In this document: piece after piece, positions 25,112 through 33,386 of the stretch
Position numbering within the stretch: the first letter of the stretch is position 1
How the letters are laid out: each line of letters opens with the position of its first letter
Source of the DNA: Lentzea waywayandensis
GTDB lineage: Bacteria > Actinomycetota > Actinomycetes > Mycobacteriales > Pseudonocardiaceae
Assembly (NCBI RefSeq): GCF_900115955.1
Contig: NZ_FOYL01000007.1
Location: 372,001-436,000, forward strand
DNA: 64,000 bases
Direction: 5' to 3'
Notes under the pieces: model-generated
Databases searched by the model: none
What the model was told of the DNA's origin: nothing
What the model saw: the letters and a program-made list of their open reading frames with translations, nothing else
Position numbers and translations under genes: made by a program

Positions 25112-25843
25112 ATGTCGAATTCTCGCCATCTCCCGGCGGCGCCGACCACGAGCCGCGACCTGGCCGCCGCCAGTGGTGTCAGCGCGCACTGGCACGACGA
25201 ACACCAGATCGTCTACGCCAGCCGCGGCGTCGTGGCCGTGCACACCGAGACGTCGAGATGGATCGCACCCGCGCACCGTGCGTTGTGGATCCCGTCCGGC
25301 GCCGTGCACTCGCACCGCGCGTACGGCGTCACACGGCTGCACTTGCTCGGACTCACGCAGAATCCGCTGAAACTCCACGAGCCGACCGCTCTCGCCGTCT
25401 CACCACTGCTGAGAGAACTGCTGATCACCTACACAGAGCTCGCAGACCGAGAAACCCCTGCGAGCAAACGAATGCGCTCGGTGCTGCTCGACCAACTAGC
25501 CACCGCGTCCGAACAACCAGTACGCGTCCCCGCCGCCCACGACCCCAGGCTCGCGGCGGTCTGCGCGACGCTCGAGACCGACCCCTCGGACGCACGCGGT
25601 CTCGAAGCGCTAGGACGGGAGGCCGGCGCGAGCGGCAGGACGCTGACCAGGCTGTTCCGCGACGAGATGGGCATGACCTTCCCCCAGTGGCGCACGCAAC
25701 TGCGGCTCTACCACGCCCTGCGCCTGCTCGCCGAGGGCCAGCCCGTCACCGCGGTGGCCCTGCAGTGCGGATTCGCCACCGCGAGCGCGTTCATCGACGT
25801 CTTCCGCCGCTCGCTCGGCCACACCCCCGGTTCGTACCTCTAA
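25112..25843 (+). CDS. AraC-family transcriptional regulator
   Basis: 243 residues: an N-terminal cupin-like sensor ('HWHDEHQIVYASRGVVAVHT', 'APAHRALWIPSGAVHSHRAY') and a C-terminal double helix-turn-helix ('LGREAGASGRTLTRLFRDEM', 'VTAVALQCGFATASAFIDVF', 'FRRSLGHTPGSY'). It matches the subgroup that sits divergently from an efflux gene and controls it (as NimR/NimT in E. coli). Starts at ATG 25112. Its TAA stop overlaps the convergent SDR stop in CTAA (25840-25843). Confidence 0.92.
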   Translation: MSNSRHLPAAPTTSRDLAAASGVSAHWHDEHQIVYASRGVVAVHTETSRWIAPAHRALWIPSGAVHSHRAYGVTRLHLLGLTQNPLKLHEPTALAVSPLLRELLITYTELADRETPASKRMRSVLLDQLATASEQPVRVPAAHDPRLAAVCATLETDPSDARGLEALGREAGASGRTLTRLFRDEMGMTFPQWRTQLRLYHALRLLAEGQPVTAVALQCGFATASAFIDVFRRSLGHTPGSYL

Positions 25844-26541
25844 AGAACGTTGAACACCTCCTCCGCGCGGTCCCGCTTCACGAACATCTGCCACGCGGTC
25901 TCGGCGATGTCGTCCGGGTCGAGCGTGTGCGCGGTCAGTCCTCCGAACTGCTCGGGCCTGGACTCGACCAGCTTGTGGATGTCACCCCGTTCGACGACGC
26001 CGCCGATGGTGAGCGTGCCCGCGTAGACGCCCTTGCCGGCCAGCGCCGCGTTGAGCGTCACCGCGTAGTTCCGCAGCGCGGCCGACGACAGCGCGAGAGC
26101 GCCGAGCGCCGGCATCGGCAGCACCGAGCTCAGCCCACCGGCGAACAGCAGCCCGCCTCCGCGCTCGACCACACCCGGCAGCACGTGCTGCGTGACGTCG
26201 ATCGCCGGGTAGAGCCAGTCCATCGCGGCGCGCGCCTCGTCGGACGTGGTCGTCGTGATCTCACCGGGCATCTCGTTCAGGTCGGTGGCACCCGGCCCGT
26301 AGTAGACGACGTCGGCCGGCCCGATCGAGTCCAAAGTGGACGACAGCTGCGCGCGGTCACGCACGTCGGCCGCGAACGCCCGTGCCTTCATCCCCGCCTC
26401 GGCAAGCGAGGCCAGGTAGCTCTCGTGTCGCTGGGCGCCGCGCGACACCAGCACGACGTCGTAGCCCTCACGCCCGAACCGATGCGCGATGGACATGCCG
26501 AGCCCGGGACCGACCCCGAGCACAACCGCGGTGGGAGACAT
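25840..26541 (-). CDS. Atypical short-chain dehydrogenase/reductase-like protein
   Basis: 233 residues with a Rossmann fold: the glycine-rich 'GVGPGLGMSIAHRFGREGYD' near the N-terminus and 'ADVRDRAQL' for cofactor contact. The catalytic YxxxK of classical SDRs is missing: the matching stretch reads 'ALGALALSSAALRNY', with Leu and Ser where Tyr and Lys are expected. It may bind NAD(P) without classical catalysis, or use another mechanism. It is divergent from a TetR gene with two shared operator-like repeats, so the TetR protein probably represses it. Confidence 0.85.
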   Translation of the reverse strand: MSPTAVVLGVGPGLGMSIAHRFGREGYDVVLVSRGAQRHESYLASLAEAGMKARAFAADVRDRAQLSSTLDSIGPADVVYYGPGATDLNEMPGEITTTTSDEARAAMDWLYPAIDVTQHVLPGVVERGGGLLFAGGLSSVLPMPALGALALSSAALRNYAVTLNAALAGKGVYAGTLTIGGVVERGDIHKLVESRPEQFGGLTAHTLDPDDIAETAWQMFVKRDRAEEVFNVL

Positions 26542-26566
26542 GGGTTTCGTCCTTCCGAACGCTAAT

Positions 26567-26625
26567 TCGAGGCCACCCTCGACTTACCGGACCGAAGCTA
26601 CCACAAAACTTGAGGGCACCCTCGA
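26567..26625. promoter_or_regulatory. Two tandem operator repeats between SDR and TetR genes
   Basis: Site 1, 26567-26582: TCGAGG-CCAC-CCTCGA. Site 2, 26610-26625: TTGAGG-GCAC-CCTCGA. Both are dyads and share the direct repeat CACCCTCGACTTA (26575-26587 and 26618-26630), 43 bp apart. In the 109-bp divergent promoter this pattern strongly suggests TetR-dimer binding that controls both genes. Confidence 0.8.
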
Positions 26626-26650
26626 CTTAGCTCCCGCGTAGGATCCGCGC

Positions 26651-27208
26651 ATGGTCACCGCGTCGAGGCCCCTGCGTGCGGACGCGGCACGCAACAGGGA
26701 GAAGCTGCTGGCAGCGGCCACAGCGCTGTTCGCGGAACGCGGCCTCGACGTGCCGATGGAACACATCGCCCGCCACGCGGAAGTCAGCATCGGCACGCTC
26801 TACAAGAACTTCCCGACCCGCGAGGAACTGGTGTCGGCGATCTTCCCGGAGCGCCTCGCCGCCCTCGACGTCATCGGCGACAAGGCCATGGCCGACCCGG
26901 ACCCGTGGCACGCGTTCGTCGTCTACCTCGACGACCTCTACGCCCTGCAGGCCGAGGACCGCGGCCTCAACGACATCCTGGCCCGCGACCTCCCGAACGC
27001 CCCGGAAGTCGTCTCTGCCTGTCACCGCGGGGCAGGCCACGCGGAGATCCTGATCACGCGCGCCATCGCGGGCGGCGGCCTGCGCCCTGATTACTCGATC
27101 ACGGACATGGCCACGCTGACCAGGGCCATGGCCCAGGTGATCCGCGATTCTCCCGGCGAGTGGCGCCGCTTCCTGTCGATCTACGTCGAGGGCCTGCGGG
27201 CGCCGTAG
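26651..27208 (+). CDS. TetR-family transcriptional regulator
   Basis: 185 residues with a clear TetR helix-turn-helix ('LLAAATALFAERGLDVPMEH', 'EVSIGTLYKNFPTREELV') and a C-terminal helical domain of the TetR_C_33-like type ('LTRAMAQVIRDSPGEWRRFL'). The ATG at 26651 is well placed. Divergent from the SDR-like gene and flanked by the two dyads at 26567-26625, it probably represses that gene and itself. Confidence 0.92.
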   Translation: MVTASRPLRADAARNREKLLAAATALFAERGLDVPMEHIARHAEVSIGTLYKNFPTREELVSAIFPERLAALDVIGDKAMADPDPWHAFVVYLDDLYALQAEDRGLNDILARDLPNAPEVVSACHRGAGHAEILITRAIAGGGLRPDYSITDMATLTRAMAQVIRDSPGEWRRFLSIYVEGLRAP

Positions 27209-27214
27209 ATTTTG

Positions 27215-27289
27215 TGGGGAAGGTGGGGCTCGAACCCACGACCTGACGGATTATGAGTCCGCTGCTCTGACCAACTGAGCTACTTCCCC
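27215..27289 (-). tRNA. tRNA-Met (CAT)
   Basis: On the minus strand the cloverleaf folds with acceptor GGGGAAG/CTTCCCC, D-arm AGCTCAG, anticodon loop CTCATAA (anticodon CAT) and T-arm GTGGGTTCGAGCCCCAC. Discriminator A; no CCA encoded. The form fits elongator tRNA-Met; tRNA-Ile2 with lysidine-modified CAT cannot be wholly excluded. Confidence 0.93.
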
Positions 27290-27374
27290 CCGCTCACGCT
27301 GCGTCGTGGAGGATACCGATCACGCCGAACGGGCCTTGCGCACCCCCGTGGCGAGCGACACATAGGCTGGACAC

Positions 27375-27836
27375 GTGCGTTTGACCCTCCGCGACTTCAC
27401 CCCGGCGGACGAGCCAGAGGTGCTGGCGCTGTTCGCCGACTGCGACGACTGGTTCCAGGCTGCCACGGGCCACCCTTCCGGACCCGGTGATGTGCAAAGT
27501 CTCTTCTACGCGTTGCCCGAAGGTGCCGCGTTCGAGCAAAAACATCTGCTGGTCGCGCAGGCCCAGGACATGATCGGGTTCGTGGACCTCGTGGTGGACC
27601 ACCCGGCGCCCGGCCACGCCGACATCAGGTTCTTCCTGGTGCCGAAGGACCTGCGCAGGTGGGGTATCGGGCGAGAGATGGCGAAAGCACTGTCCGAGCG
27701 CTTTCCGGAAGTCACGCGCGTGCACGTGCGGCTCGACGACTTCAAGCCCGGCAACGAGTTCCTGAAGGCGATGGGCTTCGTGCTCAACGGTCAGCGGGCG
27801 GTGCTGGAGCTCGCGCCCAGGTCCGACGGCCGGTAG
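27375..27836 (+). CDS. GNAT-family N-acetyltransferase
   Basis: 153 residues with the GNAT fold: an N-terminal strand 'LTLRDFTPADEPEVLALFA', the acetyl-CoA motif A in 'FFLVPKDLRRWGIGREMAKA' (R-x-x-G-x-G/A version) and motif B 'PGNEFLKAMGFV'. Starts with GTG at 27375. Substrate unknown. The 3' end overlaps the convergent MpaB-like gene by 46 nt, a larger overlap than elsewhere in this window. Confidence 0.88.
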   Translation: MRLTLRDFTPADEPEVLALFADCDDWFQAATGHPSGPGDVQSLFYALPEGAAFEQKHLLVAQAQDMIGFVDLVVDHPAPGHADIRFFLVPKDLRRWGIGREMAKALSERFPEVTRVHVRLDDFKPGNEFLKAMGFVLNGQRAVLELAPRSDGR

Positions 27837-28648
27837 CCGCGCGGGTAGCCCGGATAGGTGCGGTTGGGGGTGCTCGTGAGCTTCAGGGCCTTCCGGACCG
27901 GCATCCGGCGCACCACGAAAGCCCTCAGGCGCAGCGCCCAAAGCCCCGCGGCGCCGACCCACGAAGGTGGCGCGGTGAAGCCGAACGCGCGCACCATCGC
28001 CGGGTCGAGCATGGCGACCACGGCCCGTGCGACCACTGGGCGCGCCACGGACGGGTACCACGAGCAGAACAGGTCGAGCGTGTACTGGCCGATGCGGCGG
28101 TTCGACGGCGCGAACACGAAGTGCTTCTGCTCGTAGGCCGTCTTGAACGCCAGGAACTCGTCGTAGCCGGCCGGGATGTCCCGGATGCCCATGCGGGCGC
28201 CGACCGCGCGGTAGAAGTGGAAGCCCGCCAGGCGTTCGTTGTGCGTCAGCGGGCGCCAGCCGTAGCGCTGAAGCCAGTCGATCGGGTCGTAGATGAACGT
28301 CGCGAGCACGTAGCGCATGTCGTCGTTCGAGATGTCGTAACGGCCGTGCTGGCGGTTGACCACGCGCAGCGCCTCACGTCCGCGCGGGGAGTCGTAGCCG
28401 TGTTCCACGAGCTCGGCCATCAGGATCGCGGTGTCGTCGTAGCGCTTCTGCGGCCGCCGTTCGAACTCGCCGGTGCGTTCCAGCAGGCCCGAGATCGTCG
28501 GGACGCAGTACGTGCGGAACAGCGCCATCTCCAGGGACTTCTGGTAGTCCCACGGGAACTCCAGGCCGGCGGAGATCCTCATGATCTCCTCGTGGTCCAC
28601 GACCGGGTCCAGTGAGGAGATGCGACGGAGATTCGCGAAGCGGGACAT
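27791..28648 (-). CDS. Oxygenase MpaB-family (DUF2236) protein
   Basis: 285 residues of the DUF2236/MpaB heme-oxygenase-like fold: 'LEMALFRTYCVPTISGLL', 'RRPQKRYDDTAILMAELVEH', 'NRQHGRYDISNDDMRYVLAT', 'FIYDPIDWL' and a C-terminal basic region. The family includes latex-clearing protein (Lcp) and the fungal MpaB'. His107-like in 'NRQHGRY' is a candidate heme ligand. The reaction here is unknown. Convergent overlap with the GNAT gene. Confidence 0.85.
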   Translation of the reverse strand: MSRFANLRRISSLDPVVDHEEIMRISAGLEFPWDYQKSLEMALFRTYCVPTISGLLERTGEFERRPQKRYDDTAILMAELVEHGYDSPRGREALRVVNRQHGRYDISNDDMRYVLATFIYDPIDWLQRYGWRPLTHNERLAGFHFYRAVGARMGIRDIPAGYDEFLAFKTAYEQKHFVFAPSNRRIGQYTLDLFCSWYPSVARPVVARAVVAMLDPAMVRAFGFTAPPSWVGAAGLWALRLRAFVVRRMPVRKALKLTSTPNRTYPGYPRGYRPSDLGASSSTAR

Positions 28649-28714
28649 GCACCCAAGCTGACCGAAGCCCGAAGAAAGCGAAAGACCCCAGTCGGTGGAC
28701 TAGGGTCTAGGCGA

Positions 28715-28790
28715 TGGCTCCCCCAACTGGACTCGAACCAGTAACCCTGCGATTAACAGTCGCATGCTCTGCCAATTGAGCTATGGGGGA
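28715..28790 (-). tRNA. tRNA-Asn (GTT)
   Basis: Minus-strand cloverleaf with acceptor TCCCCCA/TGGGGGA, D-arm AGCTCAATTGGCAGAGC, anticodon loop CTGTTAA (anticodon GTT) and T-arm ACTGGTTCGAGTCCAGT. Discriminator G, and the 3' CCA is encoded (28715-28717). Confidence 0.96.
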
Positions 28791-28933
28791 ATGTTCGGTT
28801 GTTCTAGCTTGTCAGGCTTGGTTCCTCCTGACAGTGGGTAACTCTACATGAGTCGCGAAAGGGGTTTTGCAGGCACCCCCCACTTGGCGGCAACATGGCC
28901 TCTGACCAGGCACGATGCGAGAGGAGACGTCAC

Positions 28934-29215
28934 ATGAAGGGCATCTTGGTCGGCGCGGCGATCGGCTACGTGCTCGGCGCGAAGGCCGGACGGGAGCGTT
29001 ACGACCAGATCGTGCGCCTCTGGCACCGCTTCACTTCGAACCCGACGGTGCGCAAGACGGCGGCCCAGGCGAAGGACAAGGCGTTCGAAGCCGCAGTTCA
29101 GGCCAAGGATCTGGCCGCGGACGCCGCCGGAAAGGCAGCGGAGAAGGCTCCGTGGCGCCATCAGGAGGAGACCAACGGCAAGATCGCCACTCCCCCGATG
29201 ACGCCGCGAAAGTGA
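28934..29215 (+). CDS. YtxH-like small membrane-associated protein
   Basis: 93 residues: a short N-terminal hydrophobic helix with Gly spacing (GILVGAAIGYVLGAKAGRER) followed by a long Ala/Lys-rich helix ('AAQAKDKAFEAAVQAKDLAA'). This matches the YtxH general-stress family in pattern. Start at ATG 28934. A 7-bp inverted repeat (TGTCAGG 28810-28816 / CCTGACA 28827-28833) lies upstream. Role unknown. Confidence 0.75.
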   Translation: MKGILVGAAIGYVLGAKAGRERYDQIVRLWHRFTSNPTVRKTAAQAKDKAFEAAVQAKDLAADAAGKAAEKAPWRHQEETNGKIATPPMTPRK

Positions 29216-29221
29216 CAGGCC

Positions 29222-29962
29222 TCACACCTGCGCGACCGCGAAGATCCGCCTGAACGGGAACCAAGTGGTGCCGTCGGCTCGCTGCGGGTACGCCTCACGC
29301 AGCCGCGGCGCCAGTTCCGCGACGTACGCCTCCCAGTCCGCTGAGGACAGTGCCGCGCGCACAGGCCGCAAAGCCGTGCCAGTCACCCATTCGAGCACCG
29401 GATCCGGGCCGGAGAGGCGCTGCACGTACGTGGTCTCCCAGACGTCCGCGACAGAGCAGTCGCCGAGCAGGTCCGCGTACTCCACGGGGTCCAGAACCGG
29501 TTTCTCCGCACGGAAAACGTGCTCCAGCGACGCCCCGGCGACCTCACGGATCAGCCGGTGCGACGGGTCCGCGTAGTTGCCGGGGACCTGGAACGCGAGC
29601 CACGCGCCGGACGGCAGCGCCGCGACCCATTTAGACACGATCGAGGGATGTGACGCGACCCACTGCAGGACCGCGTTGGACACCACGACATCGGTGTCCG
29701 GCAAGGGTTCCCACGTGGTCACGTCGTCGACCTGGGCATCGACACCGGCCGCCCGCGCCGCCTCGACCATCTCCGGCGACGAGTCGAACGCCTCGACCAC
29801 GGCCGAGGGCCACCGCGAGGACAGCGACACGGTCAGGTTGCCGGGCCCGCAGCCCACGTCGACCACGCGCCGAGGCTCCGAAGCCCGCACACGCGCCACA
29901 AGTTCGTAGAACGGCCTCGCACGGTGATCGGCGAAGGCCAGATACTGCGCCGGATCCCACAT
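29222..29962 (-). CDS. tam: Trans-aconitate 2-methyltransferase
   Basis: 246 residues. The N-terminus 'MWDPAQYLAFADHRARPFYE' is characteristic of Tam. The SAM-binding motif I is VVDVGCGPGNLT and the post-I acidic residue is in 'VEAFDSSPEMV'. 'WVASHP' and the C-terminal 'FPFRRIFAVA' also fit. The enzyme methylates trans-aconitate, a by-product of the citrate cycle that inhibits aconitase. It stands alone and ends 7 bp from the convergent YtxH-like gene. Confidence 0.93.
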   Translation of the reverse strand: MWDPAQYLAFADHRARPFYELVARVRASEPRRVVDVGCGPGNLTVSLSSRWPSAVVEAFDSSPEMVEAARAAGVDAQVDDVTTWEPLPDTDVVVSNAVLQWVASHPSIVSKWVAALPSGAWLAFQVPGNYADPSHRLIREVAGASLEHVFRAEKPVLDPVEYADLLGDCSVADVWETTYVQRLSGPDPVLEWVTGTALRPVRAALSSADWEAYVAELAPRLREAYPQRADGTTWFPFRRIFAVAQV

Positions 29963-29986
29963 ACGGCTAACAGTACACGCGTACTG

Positions 29987-30487
29987 CTAGCGCGCCAGCC
30001 CCTCGGAGAACACCGCCACGGCCGAGCGCACCTCGGCGAGATCCACGCCGGCATCGCCGCGCGCCTGCCACACGACGCCGTCGCGGCCCGGAACCTTGCG
30101 CTGCAGGATCCACACACCGGGCGACTCGACGCGCTCCCGCACGCGGATCGAGCCCTCGACGCGCTGGCTGATCGCGCGCAGCACGCGACGCGGGTCGTCG
30201 AGCGCGAACCGTTGCGCGGGAAGGTCTTCCAGCAGCACGACAGCGCCCTCGGTGGACGTCTCGACGGCCTCGACCACCCGCAGCGAGCCCTCCCACTTCA
30301 CCTTGCTGACCAGGTGCCAGCCGATCCGCCGCGGCGGCTCCCCCGGCACCCACAGCCCGAGCGACGTCACCACGATGTGGCCGCCGGTCTGCACGGGCGC
30401 GTGCGCGATCACCGTCTCGTCGCGCTCCAGCTCACCGGTGAACCCGTCCGGCGCGCCGTCGCCGAACACCCGTCGGAACAACCCCAC
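29987..30487 (-). CDS. Conserved hypothetical protein downstream of dnaG
   Basis: 166 residues with no recognised motif. Alternating hydrophobic strands ('GHIVVTSLGLWVPGE', 'PRRIGWHLVSKVKWEGSLRV') suggest a beta-rich, possibly PH-like, soluble protein. Its GTG start shares one base with the dnaG stop (TAGTG), so it is translated with primase. This pairing is common in Pseudonocardiales and argues for a real gene. Function unknown. Confidence 0.75.
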   Translation of the reverse strand: MGLFRRVFGDGAPDGFTGELERDETVIAHAPVQTGGHIVVTSLGLWVPGEPPRRIGWHLVSKVKWEGSLRVVEAVETSTEGAVVLLEDLPAQRFALDDPRRVLRAISQRVEGSIRVRERVESPGVWILQRKVPGRDGVVWQARGDAGVDLAEVRSAVAVFSEGLAR

Positions 30488-32376
30488 TACAGCACTCCCG
30501 CGCTCTGCTGGAGCAGCGCCTTGCGGTACTCCTCCAGCGCCACCAGGTCACCCCACAGCGCCCGGTACTCGTCGGCGTCCTTGATCGGGGACAGCCGCCG
30601 CAGGCGCGACTTCACGTCCTCGACCTGCTTGCCGACCTGCACCTCCTGCAGCCGCGCGATCACCATCGACACGTAGCGGAACTCGTCGTTCTGCTTGACG
30701 GCCAACGGTTCCACCGCGAGTTCGGTCAGCACCGACCGCACCGACGCGTGCGAGCACTCCTGCGAGATCGCCTCCAGGTACGCCGAGCCCGCGAGCCCGC
30801 AGGCCGCGCCGCCCGCCGCCCGGATCGCCCGGTGCAGCGCCACGTAGGCGGGGTCGGTGAAGGCCTCGTCCGGCAGCGAGTCGTACAAGGGCCCGGCGTA
30901 CTCGGGCAGCCGCAGCGCGACCTTGAGCACCTCGCGTTCGGGCACCAGCCTCGGGTCGCGCGGGTTCGGCCGGGACGGGCCGTCGACCTCCACGCCCAGC
31001 GCGATCTGGTTCGGGTCGACGCGCGCGGCGGTGGCGACCTGCGTCTTGCCGCCGGAGACCTGGCGCACCCGGCGCACGACCATCGCCTCGTCGTCCCAGC
31101 CCACCCACCAGGCGAGCCTCGTCGCGTACCCGTCGCGCTTGGCGCGGTCCTTGATCTGCGCGACGAACGGCACCATCTTCTTCAGCGCCTCGACGCGGCC
31201 GTCCACCGAGTCGAGGTCGTACGCCCGCAGCTGGGCCTTGATCGCGAACTCGATCAACGGCGTGCGCCGCGCCACCAGGTCGCGCACCGCCACGTCGCCC
31301 TTGGCCTGCCGCAGCTCGCACGGGTCCATGCCGTCCGGTGCGACCGCGATGTAGGTCTGCGCGGAGAACTGCTGCTCCCCCTCGAACGCCTTCAGCGCGG
31401 CCTTCTGGCCCGCCTCGTCGCCGTCGAAGGTGAAGATGACCTCGCCGTTCACGTCGTCGTCGATCAGCAGCCTGCGCAGCACGTTCATGTGGTCCGTGCC
31501 GAACGCCGTGCCGCAGGAGGCGACCGCGGTCGGCACGCCGGCCAGGTGCATCGCCATCACGTCGGTGTAGCCCTCGACGATGACCGCCTGCTTGCGCTTG
31601 GCGATCTCGCGCTTGGCCTGGTCGAGCCCGAACAGCACCTGCGACTTCTTGTAGATCATCGACTCGCTGGTGTTGAGGTACTTCGCCTGGATCGGGTCGT
31701 CGTCGAAGATCCGCCGCGCGCCGAACCCGACGACGTCGCCGCTGATCTCCTTGATGGGCCACAGCAGCCGCCGGTGGAACCGGTCGATCGGCCCCTGCTT
31801 GCCCTCCTTGACGAGCTGCGACTTGATCAGCTCCTGGAGGTCGAACCCACGCCCCAGCAGGTGTTTGGTGAGCTTGTCCCAGCCGCCGGGCGCGAAGCCG
31901 CAGCCGAACTGGCGGGCGGCGGCCTCGTCGAACCCGCGCTCGGCCAGGAACTCCCGCGCCTGCTGCGCCTCGGGCGTCGCGAGCTGCTCCGCGTAGTACT
32001 CGGCGGCCACCTTGTGCGCCTCGATGAGCCTGCCGCGCGTGCCCCGGTCGCGCTGGATCGTCGCGCCGCCGCCCTCGTAGCTCAGGTGGATGCCCGCCCG
32101 GTCCGCGAGCCGCTCGACGGCCTCCACGAACGACAGGTGCTCGACCTTCATCACGAAGGCGATCACGTCGCCGCCCTCACCGCAGCCGAAGCAGTGGAAC
32201 GTGCCGTGCGACGGGCGCACGTTGAACGACGGCGTCTTCTCGTCGTGGAAGGGGCACAACCCCTTGAGCGCGCCCCCGCCCGCTCGTTTCAGCGAAACCT
32301 GGTCACCGACGACCTCGTCGATCCGGCTGCGCTCACGCACCAATGCGATGTCGCTTTCCCTGATGCGTCCTGCCAC
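30487..32376 (-). CDS. dnaG: DNA primase
   Basis: 629 residues. The N-terminal zinc-ribbon 'CPFHDEKTPSFNVRPSHGTF', then 'CFGC', is followed by the RNA polymerase domain with TOPRIM 'VIVEGYTDVMAMHL' and the metal-binding 'TFDGDEAG', and a C-terminal DnaB-interacting helical domain. It makes RNA primers for lagging-strand synthesis. GTG at 32376 (VAGRIRESDIALV) is chosen by family comparison; the frame stays open to 32409. It is divergent from an ECF sigma factor 35 bp away, as in the mycobacterial dnaG region. Confidence 0.96.
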   Translation of the reverse strand: MAGRIRESDIALVRERSRIDEVVGDQVSLKRAGGGALKGLCPFHDEKTPSFNVRPSHGTFHCFGCGEGGDVIAFVMKVEHLSFVEAVERLADRAGIHLSYEGGGATIQRDRGTRGRLIEAHKVAAEYYAEQLATPEAQQAREFLAERGFDEAAARQFGCGFAPGGWDKLTKHLLGRGFDLQELIKSQLVKEGKQGPIDRFHRRLLWPIKEISGDVVGFGARRIFDDDPIQAKYLNTSESMIYKKSQVLFGLDQAKREIAKRKQAVIVEGYTDVMAMHLAGVPTAVASCGTAFGTDHMNVLRRLLIDDDVNGEVIFTFDGDEAGQKAALKAFEGEQQFSAQTYIAVAPDGMDPCELRQAKGDVAVRDLVARRTPLIEFAIKAQLRAYDLDSVDGRVEALKKMVPFVAQIKDRAKRDGYATRLAWWVGWDDEAMVVRRVRQVSGGKTQVATAARVDPNQIALGVEVDGPSRPNPRDPRLVPEREVLKVALRLPEYAGPLYDSLPDEAFTDPAYVALHRAIRAAGGAACGLAGSAYLEAISQECSHASVRSVLTELAVEPLAVKQNDEFRYVSMVIARLQEVQVGKQVEDVKSRLRRLSPIKDADEYRALWGDLVALEEYRKALLQQSAGVL

Positions 32377-32411
32377 ATCACTGAGTCTAATGCCCTGGCA
32401 AACTGCCAACC

Positions 32412-33275
32412 GTGACCACCGCTGACGTCTTCGGACTCCACCGGACGCACCTCATCGGCGTCGCCTACCGGCTGACCGGCAGCCTCGCGGACGCCGAGGA
32501 CGCCGTGCAGGAGGCGTGGCCCCGGTTCGCGAAGGCCGAGGGCGTGAAGGACGCCCGTGGCTGGCTCACGACCGTGGTGAGCCGCATCTGCCTCGACAGG
32601 TTGCGCTCCGCCGCGGTGCGCCGCGAGACGTACGTCGGCTCGTGGCTGCCGGAGCCGCTGCTCACGACCGGCGAGGAGGACGACCCGCTGGCGAGCGTGG
32701 TGCGCTCCGACGGCGTGCGGATGGCTGCGCTGGTGCTGCTCGACCGGCTCACGCCGGACCAGCGCGTGGCGTTCGTGCTGCACGACGCGTTCTCGTTGCC
32801 GTTCACCGAGATCGCCGAGGTGCTTCAGGTCTCGGAGGCCTCCGCGCGCCAGCACGCGTCCCGGGCCCGCAAGGCCGTCGCGGACGCCGAACCACCGCCC
32901 CGCGCGGCGCTGGCCGAGCAGCAGGAGGTGCTGGAGAAGTTCCTGCGGGCCATGGCGAACGGGGACCTCGACGCCGTGCTCGCACTGCTGCACCCGGACG
33001 CGGTGATGATCGGCGACGGCGGCGGCAAGGTGCGCACCGCGGTCCAGACGGTCACCGGCGCGGACAAGGTGGCGCGCTTCTTCTTCGGCCTCATCCGCAA
33101 GTACGGCTTCCCGGAGGAGCACCGGCCGGTGTTCGTCAACGGCGAACTCGGGTTCGCCATGCCGGCGTACGGCGAGGTGACGGCGCGCGTGACGTCGTTC
33201 ACGGTGCACGAGGGCAAGGTCGTGGCCGTCTACGACATCGCGAACCCGGACAAGCTCGCCCACGTCGCGTTCTGA
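32412..33275 (+). CDS. sigJ: ECF41-type sigma factor (SigJ-like) with C-terminal SnoaL domain
   Basis: 287 residues. Regions 2 ('HLIGVAYRLTGSLADAEDAV', 'DARGWLTTVVSRICLDRLRS') and 4 ('DQRVAFVLHDAFSLPFTEIA') are standard ECF. The linker YVGSWLPEPLLT and a C-terminal SnoaL/NTF2-like domain with the DGGGK motif identify group ECF41. These factors have no anti-sigma factor and are regulated by the fused domain. They usually drive adjacent carboxymuconolactone decarboxylase, oxidoreductase or epimerase genes. A CMD-like gene with a matching promoter lies 2 kb away. GTG start. Confidence 0.92.
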   Translation: MTTADVFGLHRTHLIGVAYRLTGSLADAEDAVQEAWPRFAKAEGVKDARGWLTTVVSRICLDRLRSAAVRRETYVGSWLPEPLLTTGEEDDPLASVVRSDGVRMAALVLLDRLTPDQRVAFVLHDAFSLPFTEIAEVLQVSEASARQHASRARKAVADAEPPPRAALAEQQEVLEKFLRAMANGDLDAVLALLHPDAVMIGDGGGKVRTAVQTVTGADKVARFFFGLIRKYGFPEEHRPVFVNGELGFAMPAYGEVTARVTSFTVHEGKVVAVYDIANPDKLAHVAF

Positions 33276-33386
33276 CGGGTTTTGGTCTGGACCGTAACTG
33301 GAGCCGGGATCGTTTCGTCGCTAACGTCCTGTCCGCTGGTCCAGCCCAAGCCCCCTGCCGCGGGTTGCAACCACCGGAGTTCGAAC

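Noticed and set aside
30748-32415. 555-codon open frame antisense to dnaG
   Set aside because: Composition is typical of an antisense shadow (R, V, L, H rich) and it has no recognisable motif.
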